From contig JAVVWP010000046.1 in NCBI GenBank assembly GCA_036652055.1, forward strand, positions 1-8,279: a DNA stretch of 8,279 bases, in the 5' to 3' direction. Source of the stretch: Fimenecus sp036652055 (GTDB taxonomy: Bacteria > Bacillota > Clostridia > Oscillospirales > Acutalibacteraceae). The notes under the pieces were generated by a model. The model saw nothing but the letters and a program-made list of their open reading frames with translations. It made no database searches and had not been told where the DNA came from. This document shows positions 1 to 5,426 of the stretch, in pieces; within the stretch, counting starts at the first letter, position 1; each line of letters starts with the position of its first letter. The position numbers and the translations under genes are program-made.

Positions 1-108
1 CGCTCCCTCTGGAGCATCCCCTGTTAGGGGAAATGTCACGAAGTGACAAAAGGGTTCCCGTTTTCGGAGAAAAAGCAAGGCATTCGCAAATGCCTGAAGG
101 AGGGAGCA
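1..108. repeat. Composite hairpin element, probably an interspersed palindromic repeat
   Basis: An outer 9-bp stem closes the element: bases 2-10 (GCTCCCTCT) pair with 99-107 (GGAGGGAGC, one G-T pair). Inside are several further hairpins: CCCC/GGGG around 18-30, TGTCAC-GAA-GTGACA at 34-48, and GGCATT-CGCA-AATGCC at 79-94. The stretch is richer in G+C than the tRNA flank and has no credible reading frame. From memory, elements with the GTCACGAAGTGAC core and GCTCCCTC ends recur between genes in gut Clostridia; that is recollection, not a search. It could be a non-autonomous MITE/REP-like repeat or a structured RNA. The left edge coincides with the window start, so it may be incomplete. Confidence 0.55.
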
Positions 109-266
109 AATCAGATAAAAGCCAAAACAGAGCAACCCCACGCTTCCTCTTGAGGTAGCAAATCTACCACAACAAAAAAAGACCGCCGACAAAAAATCGA
201 CAATCTTTTTTGTATTTGGTGAGTGAAATAGATACAGGTTAGATGCGTGCCACTAAATTCAAGACA
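109..266. other. Intergenic stretch without a recognisable gene
   Basis: No supported gene is seen on either strand. There is a small hairpin GGTAG-CAAAT-CTACC at about 155-169. A loose inverted repeat of A-rich and T-rich runs (ACAAAAAAAGA at 173-182 region against TCTTTTTTGT at 204-213) could terminate weakly in either direction. A minus-strand frame of about 30 codons here has no ribosome binding site and was not called. Confidence 0.4.
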
Positions 267-302
267 TAAGAAAACCCCGAACGCGAATTACGCGTCGAGG
301 TT
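267..302 (-). terminator. Intrinsic terminator of the tRNA-Ser gene
   Basis: Read on the minus strand, AACCTCGACGCG pairs with CGCGTTCGGGGTT across a TAATT loop (12 pairs with one bulged T and one G-U). It is followed directly by TTTTCTT. It starts 6 bases after the CCA end of tRNA-Ser, the expected place for its rho-independent terminator. Confidence 0.8.
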
Positions 303-308
303 CTCGAC

Positions 309-400
309 TGGCGGAGAGCAAGGGATTCGAACCCTCGAACCGTTTTAGGCGGTTACACGATTTCCAATCGTGCTCCTTCGACCAGCTCGGACAACTCTCC
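309..400 (-). tRNA. tRNA-Ser (anticodon GGA)
   Basis: On the minus strand this is a class II tRNA with a long variable arm. The 5' acceptor strand GGAGAGT (394-400) pairs with GCTCTCC (313-319, one G-U), followed by discriminator G and an encoded CCA (309-311). The anticodon arm is CACGA-TTGGAAA-TCGTG with anticodon GGA at 363-365, which reads UCC/UCU serine codons. The variable arm forms AACCG-loop-CGGTT, diagnostic of tRNA-Ser/Leu, and the T arm contains GGTTCGAATCC. It is a single-gene unit with a promoter at 417-445 and a terminator at 267-302. Confidence 0.97.
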
Positions 401-416
401 ATAAGTCACGATTGAT

Positions 417-445
417 ATTATATAAGATAACTCAATAAAAAGCAA
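417..445 (-). promoter_or_regulatory. Sigma-A promoter of tRNA-Ser
   Basis: On the minus strand, TTGCTT (-35, 440-445) is separated by exactly 17 bases from a perfect TATAAT (-10, 417-422). Transcription would start near 410, about 10 bases before the mature tRNA 5' end at 400. The -35 matches consensus only in its TTG. Confidence 0.7.
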
Positions 446-520
446 TATCTTAGGAGTTAATTATAAAAAAATAGTTTTAAATTTGTATTAACGCTTTAAA
501 TTTAATGATTAATTCAAGCC

Positions 521-567
521 AAAAAACAAGCCGATATGGATTTTTTCCATATCGGCTCGCTTTTTGT
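521..567 (-). terminator. Strong (bidirectional) intrinsic terminator closing the small-peptide unit
   Basis: A perfect 12-bp stem, AGCCGATATGGA (529-540) with TCCATATCGGCT (546-557), encloses a five-T loop. On the minus strand it is followed at once by TGTTTTTT (521-528), so it best terminates transcripts from the two peptide genes (606-931). On the plus strand there is CGCTTTTTG after the stem, but no plus-strand gene lies upstream. A second small hairpin, TCTACA-AATCG-TGTAGA at 574-590, precedes it in the same transcript. Confidence 0.85.
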
Positions 568-605
568 TACGGTTCTACAAATCGTGTAGAGAAAAAGGGG
601 ATTTA

Positions 606-713
606 TCAATCAAGTGTTTGAAAGAACTTTTCGATTAACTCATCATCATTTTTAGGGTTATTTGCAATAGCTATTGCATAACCGCAGGCTTTTAATAATT
701 GTAAAAATTTCAT
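606..713 (-). CDS. Small peptide A, 35 aa, uncharacterised; paralogue of the next gene
   Basis: The function is unknown and I do not recognise the family. The ATG at 713 is preceded by AAAAGGAG (core 722-726) at 8-nt spacing, and the frame ends in TGA at 606-608. The N-terminal half, MKFLQLLKACGYAIAIA, can form a short amphipathic or hydrophobic helix. The C-terminal half is acidic and ends in E-K-F-F-Q-T-L-D. It aligns without gaps over its full length with peptide B (824-931): 14 of 35 residues are identical, namely M1, K2, LLKA at 6-9, AIA at 13-15, K21, E28, F30, F31 and D35. That is hard to explain unless both are translated. It lies between peptide B and the terminator at 521-567, divergent from the araC-type gene. 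There is no Sec signal peptide and no lantibiotic or AgrD signature. It might be a signalling or regulatory peptide, or a membrane-associated small protein. Confidence 0.72.
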   Translation of the reverse strand: MKFLQLLKACGYAIAIANNPKNDDELIEKFFQTLD

Positions 714-777
714 AAACAAAACTCCTTTTAGAAAAAAGACATTTAACAAAGTGGCTTGTTTTTATTCTTCTACTTTT

Positions 778-805
778 ATTATTCCCGATTTTTTTTGATA
801 AGCAA
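778..805 (-). promoter_or_regulatory. Possible promoter for peptide A
   Basis: On the minus strand, TTGCTT (800-805) and AATAAT (778-783) are separated by 16 bases, 65 bases before the peptide A start. Both boxes are imperfect, so peptide A may instead, or also, be read through from the peptide B promoter; no terminator is visible between the two genes. Confidence 0.35.
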
Positions 806-823
806 ATGTAATAATCTGTAATT

Positions 824-931
824 TTAGTCAAAAGAGTGAAAAAACTGTTCGGTTATTTTTTCGTTTTCTTTTCCCGATGCACAATAGGCAATTGCGTTTG
901 AATAAGCTTTTAATAATTTCCAAAGTTTCAT
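824..931 (-). CDS. Small peptide B, 35 aa, uncharacterised; paralogue of peptide A
   Basis: The function is unknown. The ATG at 931 is preceded by AAGAGGTG (core 941-945) with 9-nt spacing, and the TAA stop is at 824-826. The product starts MKLWKLLKAYSNAIAYCASG and ends in E-Q-F-F-H-S-F-D. It is exactly as long as peptide A and shares the LLKA, AIA and FF positions. Substitutions are often conservative (F/L at 3, L/I at 26, T/S at 33, L/F at 34), as expected for selection at protein level. Each peptide has one Cys, at different positions (10 in A, 17 in B). It is the first gene of the minus-strand unit, behind a good promoter at 995-1023 and divergent from the AraC-type regulator, which may control it. 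What is seen is a duplicated, well-translated small frame; any role is inference. Confidence 0.72.
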   Translation of the reverse strand: MKLWKLLKAYSNAIAYCASGKENEKITEQFFHSFD

Positions 932-994
932 AGTAAAGCACCTCTTAAAATATATTTAAATTTTGTTTGTCGTCTTTCCTTGCTGTGTGACTAC

Positions 995-1023
995 ATTATG
1001 CACTATTTCAATCACTTTGTGAA
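995..1023 (-). promoter_or_regulatory. Sigma-A promoter of the small-peptide unit
   Basis: On the minus strand, TTCACA (1018-1023; 5 of 6 to consensus) is spaced 17 bases from CATAAT (995-1000; 5 of 6). The start point would be near 988, giving a leader of about 57 bases before peptide B. It diverges from the araC-type promoter at 1063-1091; 39 bases separate the two -35 boxes. Confidence 0.7.
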
Positions 1024-1036
1024 TGCAGTAATCGGC

Positions 1037-1051
1037 AAGTAATATATACTT
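1037..1051. promoter_or_regulatory. Candidate operator between divergent promoters
   Basis: The palindrome AAGTA-ATATA-TACTT sits almost midway between the two divergent -35 boxes. Its centre (1044) is 19-21 bases from either box and about 55 bases from both predicted start points. That position would suit a protein acting on both promoters. It is AT-rich, so a chance palindrome cannot be excluded, and AraC-family proteins more often use direct repeats. Confidence 0.3.
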
Positions 1052-1062
1052 TTCGGTTTGTG

Positions 1063-1091
1063 TTGACAAAACTAACATACGCTTTTATAAT
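1063..1091 (+). promoter_or_regulatory. Perfect consensus sigma-A promoter of araC-type gene and plsY
   Basis: TTGACA (1063-1068) and TATAAT (1086-1091) are both exact consensus hexamers at the optimal 17-base spacing. Transcription should start near 1098, giving a leader of about 50 bases. Such a promoter is expected to be strong unless repressed. Confidence 0.88.
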
Positions 1092-1147
1092 AATGTGTAC
1101 TGCTTAGTATATGCAATTAAAACAATTTGTGATTATGGGGGCTAATA

Positions 1148-1993
1148 ATGAAAATTGAACAAATTAAGATTTTCGGGCCTGCATATGATTTTTCGCCAAA
1201 GCTTAGTGCTATAATTGAAATAAATAAAGTTGCGTCAAAGGAAGAAAGCGTTGATATTTCTAAAATTGTTGAAAAAAGCATTTCAAAAAGTTCTTTGGTT
1301 GCAATAAGAGTTGTGTCGGGAAGCATTTCGGCTATAATAAATGAAAAGAATGAATACACCGCCTCGCAAGGTTCGCTTGTATTTTTCACACTAAAAGATT
1401 TAGAAAAAGCCGAAGCGACTGAAGGCTTTATCGGAACATTTTATATTTTTTCAGGTGCTGATAAGCTTCTTCCACCGCTTAAAATAAAAACCATATACAA
1501 TTTCCCATATGATGAAAGCGAAAAAGAAATTATTTCTCATATTATGCAGTGCAAAAACGATTGGGATATTATTTCAAATTCCCAAATAAACAGCTTGTTT
1601 GAAATGCAGTTTTACAATTGGGTTGAGCTATATAACAATAAAAAGAAGATAGTTGGTATATATTCAAATGAGATTAAAGAAGCAATAGGATTTATCGATA
1701 AAAACTTGTTTAACAAAATTAGTTTTTCCGAGCTTGCAGCAAAAATCAATTTTTCAGAAAGAAATTTCAGAAAGGTGTTTACAGATTATGTCGGCATTTC
1801 CCCAAAAGCCTATATGCAGGAGCAGCGGCTTAAAAGTGCAGCAACCGAGCTTAAAAATGGCACTTATAATATAAGCGAAATTTCTGAAAATCTTGGTTAT
1901 TATTCGCAGTTTCAATTTAGCCGTGATTTTAAAAAATATTTTGGCATATCTCCCTCGGAATATAAAAAAAATATAATTTCACAAGAAAAATAA
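1148..1993 (+). CDS. AraC-family transcriptional regulator
   Basis: A cytoplasmic DNA-binding regulator of 281 residues, the usual length for the family. The C-terminal ~100 residues carry the two AraC helix-turn-helix motifs. The first is around 192-213 (FSELAAKINFSERNFRKVF), followed by VGISPKAYMQEQRLKSA. The second is around 242-263 (ISEISENLGYYSQFQFSRDF), ending in the signature KYFGISPSEYKK at about 263-274. Residues 1-120 are diverged but have the pattern of a cupin-like sensor or dimerisation domain (VSGSISAIINEK; SQGSLVFF). The ligand is unknown. The ATG follows GGGGG (1137-1141) at 6-nt spacing, a poorer site than those of its neighbours. It leads a two-gene unit with plsY (34-nt gap) and diverges from the two small-peptide genes. 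Likely targets, by inference, are the divergent promoter region and the direct repeats at 2727-2762. Confidence 0.93.
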   Translation: MKIEQIKIFGPAYDFSPKLSAIIEINKVASKEESVDISKIVEKSISKSSLVAIRVVSGSISAIINEKNEYTASQGSLVFFTLKDLEKAEATEGFIGTFYIFSGADKLLPPLKIKTIYNFPYDESEKEIISHIMQCKNDWDIISNSQINSLFEMQFYNWVELYNNKKKIVGIYSNEIKEAIGFIDKNLFNKISFSELAAKINFSERNFRKVFTDYVGISPKAYMQEQRLKSAATELKNGTYNISEISENLGYYSQFQFSRDFKKYFGISPSEYKKNIISQEK

Positions 1994-2027
1994 ATTTAGT
2001 TTTACATTAAAAGGAATGGTTAAAATA

Positions 2028-2663
2028 ATGGATTTTATAAATTATCTACTCTCGGCATTAATAGGATATTTAATTGGCTCTTTGAGTTTTGGAATAATTT
2101 TTTCAAAAATCAAATACAAAAAAGATGTCAGGGATTTTGGCTCAAAAAATGCAGGAATGACAAACACACTAAGAACCTTTGGAAAAGGTGCGGCAGCAGT
2201 TGTGTTCATTGGTGATGTGTTAAAGGGCGTCGCTGCTGTATTAATTGCAAAATATCTTATAGCAGGGCAATCCAATGTGCTGATTTGTGCATATACTGCG
2301 GCACTTTTTGCAGTTATAGGTCATATGTTTCCAGCGTTTTTTAAATTTAAAGGCGGAAAGGGTGCAGCAACAGCAATTGCAGTTACAACCACATTAGCAC
2401 CGCTTACCTTTCCTATTTTAGCTGTTCCATTTTTCATTTTAGCTTTTACTACAAAAATGGTTTCGGTCGCATCAATAGTTTCATCTGCAATTCTTCCAGT
2501 TGCTACATTCTTCATTTATTATTTTTATGGCGAAAGTCCGACAATCCCTACAATTTTCACTTCGATAATGGCAATAATGATTATTTTTATGCACAGAGGC
2601 AATATAAAAAGAATTATTAAAGGCGAAGAAAATAAGTTTTCATCTAAGAAAAAAACAGTATAA
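2028..2663 (+). CDS. plsY: Acyl-phosphate:glycerol-3-phosphate acyltransferase PlsY
   Basis: An integral membrane enzyme that transfers a fatty acyl group from acyl-phosphate (made by PlsX) to the sn-1 position of glycerol-3-phosphate, giving lysophosphatidate for phospholipid synthesis. It has 211 residues from this start, normal for PlsY, with about five hydrophobic segments. The family motifs are present: YLIGSLSFG near the N terminus; VRDFGSKNAGMTNTLRTFGK at ~34-53 (Ser/Arg active-site loop); GHMFPAFFKFKGGKG at ~98-112 (glycerol-phosphate/phosphate site); KMVSVAS at ~143-149; and a basic tail HRGNIKRIIKGEE. An in-frame ATG at 2016 abuts the AAAAGGA site with no spacing; ATG 2028 lies 12 nt after it and fits the family N terminus, so I chose 2028. 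It is the second gene after the AraC-type regulator and is closed by the terminator at 2679-2716. Co-transcription with a regulator is unusual for plsY. Confidence 0.94.
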   Translation: MDFINYLLSALIGYLIGSLSFGIIFSKIKYKKDVRDFGSKNAGMTNTLRTFGKGAAAVVFIGDVLKGVAAVLIAKYLIAGQSNVLICAYTAALFAVIGHMFPAFFKFKGGKGAATAIAVTTTLAPLTFPILAVPFFILAFTTKMVSVASIVSSAILPVATFFIYYFYGESPTIPTIFTSIMAIMIIFMHRGNIKRIIKGEENKFSSKKKTV

Positions 2664-2678
2664 AGTATTTTATATTTA

Positions 2679-2716
2679 AAAGATATGGTGATTAATTTTG
2701 CCGTATCTTTTTTTTA
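2679..2716 (+). terminator. Intrinsic terminator of the araC-type/plsY unit
   Basis: AAAGATATGG (2679-2688) pairs with CCGTATCTTT (2701-2710; one G-U) over a 12-base loop, followed by a run of T to about 2715. It starts 15 bases after the plsY stop codon and separates this unit from the lipoprotein operon. Confidence 0.85.
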
Positions 2717-2726
2717 TTCTAAATAT

Positions 2727-2762
2727 GATGTTATTTCTAAACTTGACGATAGTATTTCTAAA
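2727..2762 (+). promoter_or_regulatory. Direct-repeat activator site, AraC-like geometry
   Basis: Two copies of GATnnTATTTCTAAA (2727-2741 and 2748-2762; 13 of 15 positions identical) lie in the same orientation exactly 21 bp apart, i.e. two helical turns. The downstream copy reaches the -35 position of the promoter whose -10 is at 2784-2789. Adjacent same-direction half-sites with a 21-bp period and the proximal one touching -35 are the arrangement of the araI1-araI2 site bound by AraC. The AraC-type gene at 1148-1993 is the obvious candidate; this assignment is inference. Confidence 0.55.
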
Positions 2763-2783
2763 TTAAAAATGAAAAACTAATTG

Positions 2784-2789
2784 TATAAT
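2784..2789 (+). promoter_or_regulatory. -10 box of the lipoprotein-transporter operon
   Basis: A perfect TATAAT is present, but the base block at the -35 distance (2761-2766, AATTAA) shares almost nothing with TTGACA. The promoter therefore probably needs an activator. Start would be near 2796, giving a leader of about 54 bases. A TTGACG at 2743-2748 is too far away to serve as its -35. Confidence 0.55.
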
Positions 2790-2849
2790 ATAACTATATT
2801 TTCGAGGAAAATTTGCAATGTTTTATAGTATTTAGAAAAGAGGGAGTTA

Positions 2850-3659
2850 ATGAAAAAGAAACTATTTTCCATTGTTATCTTAGCAATTTTAGTGTTGGGG
2901 CTTTCTTCCTGTACATTGGGGGAGCATTTGAAAGTCGAATACAAAACTGTTGATAACATAATTGAACTTAAAAGTTTCAAAGGAACATCAAAGGAATTAC
3001 AATTTACAGTGCCAGATGAATACGAGGGCAAGCCTGTAACAAAGCTTGGCGATTTCTCAATTGCAAATGCAGAATACATAGAAACGCTTACCATTGGCAA
3101 AAACATCAACGATATTAGCATTTGGGCGATTTCAAACTGTCCTAAGCTTAAAAAAATCAATGTTGATGCTAATAACACAAAGTATATGTCTATCGATGGC
3201 GTACTTTATACTAAAGACCAAAAGCAGCTTGTTTCTTATCCTAATATGAAAAGTAAAACATATACAGTATTAGACGGAACAGAAGAAATTGGAAACGATG
3301 CTTTTTACAAATGTATTAATATTGAAGAAGTTGTTTTACCGAACAGCATAATTAAAATTTCAGACAGAGCTTTTATGAAATGTGCTGAACTCAAAAAATT
3401 AGAAATACCAGACAATGTTAAATCAATTGGAGCTGATGGAATTAGCTTTTGCCCTAAACTCGAAAGTTTATTCATTCCAAAATCAGTTGAAACAATAGGT
3501 AACTATGCGTTCTTCGGGTGTTCTTCTCTTACTGAGATGAAACTTGAAAGAGAAAATTCAGATGCAATGACAATTGGTGACGGCTGGCTTCCTGTAAAAG
3601 GAAAATCAGTTGATGCAAGAATTCCTGTTGTATATTCACAAATAAGGGAGGCTAATTAG
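2850..3659 (+). CDS. Lipoprotein with BspA-type leucine-rich repeats
   Basis: A predicted surface lipoprotein of 269 residues. The N terminus is a lipoprotein signal: KKK, a hydrophobic core (residues 5-18), then the lipobox LSSC with Cys21 as the lipidated residue. The mature protein should be anchored on the outer face of the membrane. Residues ~65-230 are leucine-rich repeats of the BspA/LRR_5 kind. Clear units are GNDAFYKCINIEEVVLP (148-164), SDRAFMKCAELKKLEIP (171-187), GADGISFCPKLESLFIP (194-210) and GNYAFFGCSSLTEMKLE (217-233). The segment YMSIDGVLYTKDQKQLVSYP at ~112-131 is typical of this family. Such repeats bind proteins or glycans; the ligand here is unknown. The start is set by GAGGGAG just upstream. 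It is the first gene of an operon, and its last codons contain the ribosome binding site of the transporter gene. Confidence 0.88.
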   Translation: MKKKLFSIVILAILVLGLSSCTLGEHLKVEYKTVDNIIELKSFKGTSKELQFTVPDEYEGKPVTKLGDFSIANAEYIETLTIGKNINDISIWAISNCPKLKKINVDANNTKYMSIDGVLYTKDQKQLVSYPNMKSKTYTVLDGTEEIGNDAFYKCINIEEVVLPNSIIKISDRAFMKCAELKKLEIPDNVKSIGADGISFCPKLESLFIPKSVETIGNYAFFGCSSLTEMKLERENSDAMTIGDGWLPVKGKSVDARIPVVYSQIREAN

Positions 3660-3660
3660 T

Positions 3661-5355
3661 ATGAGTAAAATTTCTGAAAAGATAAAAGGCCTTCCATCAA
3701 TGGCAATGGGCATATTTAATGATGTGAAAGACCATTGGAAAGTTCCTAAAAAAGGCGATTATGTTTCATACAAAGAATTTGTATATTTAGTATTAGGCGT
3801 ATCTGGCAACAACTCATATTCTTGCTTTGCAAACTACATATTTTTTGCAGCAGGATGTCTTTTGGTTGGTTCGATTTATGGAATAGCATATAAAGATATT
3901 TATTATATCGGTCTTATTGGAATGCCTCTTGGCTATATTATGACACCTATTAATATGCTCGTAACCGATAATCTCGGTGACTTGCCTAAAAAATCAGCGC
4001 GAAGTGTAAATGCCATTTGCATACCGATGCTCATAATTGGTATAATTTGTTATTTTATACCTCAAATATTTACTGAAAGCTTTATGCCAGCACTTCCACA
4101 AATTGTTGGAACAATTTTGACATCAAGCGTATTCAATGTCTATTTTAAAATGTTTGTATTAAAAAAGTTAGCGGGAAAATTCGGCAAGTTCCGCTGTTGG
4201 ATAGTCGCAGGGGTAGTGCCGGCGATGATAATGGTAGCGTTAATTATTTATATTCCTTTTGAAAAAAATATTATGCCTTACTATACAAAACTTTGGGTAT
4301 TACATTTATTATTCTCGTATTTTGGAATTTTCAATGTATTTTCAGGTCAAGTCGGAAACATTCAAAATGTTATTTCACCTTCGACAGAAGAAAGAACAAA
4401 AATCATTTCTTATGGTTCATTGCTTTGGAGTGCAATCCCTTCACTTGTTTTAATGATTCTTCCTGTTTTTGCTTCAATGTCAGGCGGATTTACAAATATC
4501 CTTACATACAGAACGGTTTTCCCACCATTTATGGCGGTCTTTGCAGGAATTACGCTCATCGTTGCGTTTAAAGTACACGATAAGGTTTTACTTGAAAAAA
4601 ATCATAAGCCTCAAATTAATTTTATTGAAGGCTCTAAATCCGTAATGAAGAATAAATATTTTTGGATTACAAATATTTCAGCTCTTATGAACTGTGTCAC
4701 AGCAGGTTCTGTTGCAATGCTTAATATTTTCTTCATCTATGTAACTCGTCAAGATTGGCTAATGGGAGTTTATGCAGGAATTGTTGGAACTGCATATGTT
4801 CCTGGAATGCTCTTAGCTCCTTTTATTATCAAAAGAGTAGGCAAACGAAACTTAATGCTTATGAGTAAGGTAATAGGAATAGTTAGTTTAATCGGAAGCA
4901 TTATAGCAATAAATACTAACGCAGTTGTATTGTTTATAGTTATAAACTATCTATGTACGCTGTTTATGTCACCTACATCAATCGCAACTCAGGCGATGGG
5001 TGCAGACCAGTGGGATTATCAGCAGTATTTAACAGGCGAGCGTCTTGATGGTTTTTCAGGAATATTCGGTTTAATTTTAAACCCTATTACAACTCTCGGC
5101 GGATACCTTATTCCTTTCCTTTATGCACTTGTTGGTTTCACTTCGGATTGGGATATTATGTATGTTCCTGAACTTCGTTCCAAGATAATTACAATTACAG
5201 CAATAGTTTCATTAGCCGCCGGTATACTTTCAATGATACCTTACTTCTTCTATGATTTAACAGAAGAAAAGCACAAGAAAATCATTGAAACATTAACTCA
5301 GCGAGCAGAAGAAAAAGAAGAGGAAAATGCACAGCAGGCGAGCGTAGAAGTTTAA
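3661..5355 (+). CDS. GPH/MelB-type (MFS) transporter
   Basis: A polytopic membrane transporter of 564 residues with about 12 hydrophobic segments between residues ~42 and 530. It resembles the glycoside-pentoside-hexuronide:cation symporter family: SPSTEERTKIISYGSLLWSA at ~239-258 (family pattern T-x3-ERT), MGADQWDYQQYLTGERLDGF at ~446-465 (pattern aD..DY...TG.R..G), and the tail YDLTEEKHKKIIETLTQR at ~531-548. It is about 100 residues longer than MelB, through an N-terminal extension of ~35 residues and an acidic, Glu-rich C-terminal tail, both presumably cytoplasmic. The GPH family moves sugars and related solutes with Na+ or H+; the substrate here cannot be read. The ATG lies one nucleotide after the lipoprotein stop, behind AAGGGAGG with 9-nt spacing, so translation is probably coupled. 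Confidence 0.87.
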   Translation: MSKISEKIKGLPSMAMGIFNDVKDHWKVPKKGDYVSYKEFVYLVLGVSGNNSYSCFANYIFFAAGCLLVGSIYGIAYKDIYYIGLIGMPLGYIMTPINMLVTDNLGDLPKKSARSVNAICIPMLIIGIICYFIPQIFTESFMPALPQIVGTILTSSVFNVYFKMFVLKKLAGKFGKFRCWIVAGVVPAMIMVALIIYIPFEKNIMPYYTKLWVLHLLFSYFGIFNVFSGQVGNIQNVISPSTEERTKIISYGSLLWSAIPSLVLMILPVFASMSGGFTNILTYRTVFPPFMAVFAGITLIVAFKVHDKVLLEKNHKPQINFIEGSKSVMKNKYFWITNISALMNCVTAGSVAMLNIFFIYVTRQDWLMGVYAGIVGTAYVPGMLLAPFIIKRVGKRNLMLMSKVIGIVSLIGSIIAINTNAVVLFIVINYLCTLFMSPTSIATQAMGADQWDYQQYLTGERLDGFSGIFGLILNPITTLGGYLIPFLYALVGFTSDWDIMYVPELRSKIITITAIVSLAAGILSMIPYFFYDLTEEKHKKIIETLTQRAEEKEEENAQQASVEV

Positions 5356-5368
5356 TCTTTTATAAAAA

Positions 5369-5408
5369 CAAAAACCCGATTGATTTCTAAGAAGTCAGTC
5401 GGGTTTAT
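5369..5408. terminator. 16-bp stem-loop between transporter and phosphoesterase genes
   Basis: AAACCCGATTGATTTC (5372-5387) pairs throughout with GAAGTCAGTCGGGTTT (5391-5406; two G-U pairs) around a TAA loop. On the plus strand the stem is followed only by an AT then GG, a poor T tract. On the minus strand a long T-rich run follows (complement of 5363-5374). It could be an inefficient terminator or mRNA-stabilising structure that lowers phosphoesterase expression relative to the transporter. No promoter was found between it and the next gene. Confidence 0.6.
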
Positions 5409-5426
5409 GGATTGCGAAAAAACAAA

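Noticed and set aside
113..206. Minus-strand frame of about 30 codons in the left intergenic region
   Set aside because: TTG start, no ribosome site, and it runs into what looks like repeat-type non-coding sequence.
606..931. Reading the two small peptides as AgrD-type cyclic autoinducers or a type I toxin pair
   Set aside because: No AgrB or histidine kinase nearby, no conserved cysteine position between the two, no strongly hydrophobic membrane-spanning toxin core, and no visible antisense RNA promoter; function left open.
1117..1389. Minus-strand frame of about 90 codons opposite the AraC-type gene
   Set aside because: It lies antisense to the start of a clearly real gene, covers its promoter leader, has no ribosome site and no recognisable domain.
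2042..2515. Two minus-strand frames opposite plsY
   Set aside because: Both are mirror frames of plsY, whose motifs are unmistakable; they have no starts with ribosome sites.
2777..3178. Minus-strand frame of about 133 codons opposite the lipoprotein gene
   Set aside because: Antisense to the signal peptide and repeats of the lipoprotein, with no domain or ribosome site.
4259..4571. Plus-strand frames inside the transporter gene in other phases
   Set aside because: Out-of-phase reading of transmembrane coding sequence; no ribosome site and no independent signal.
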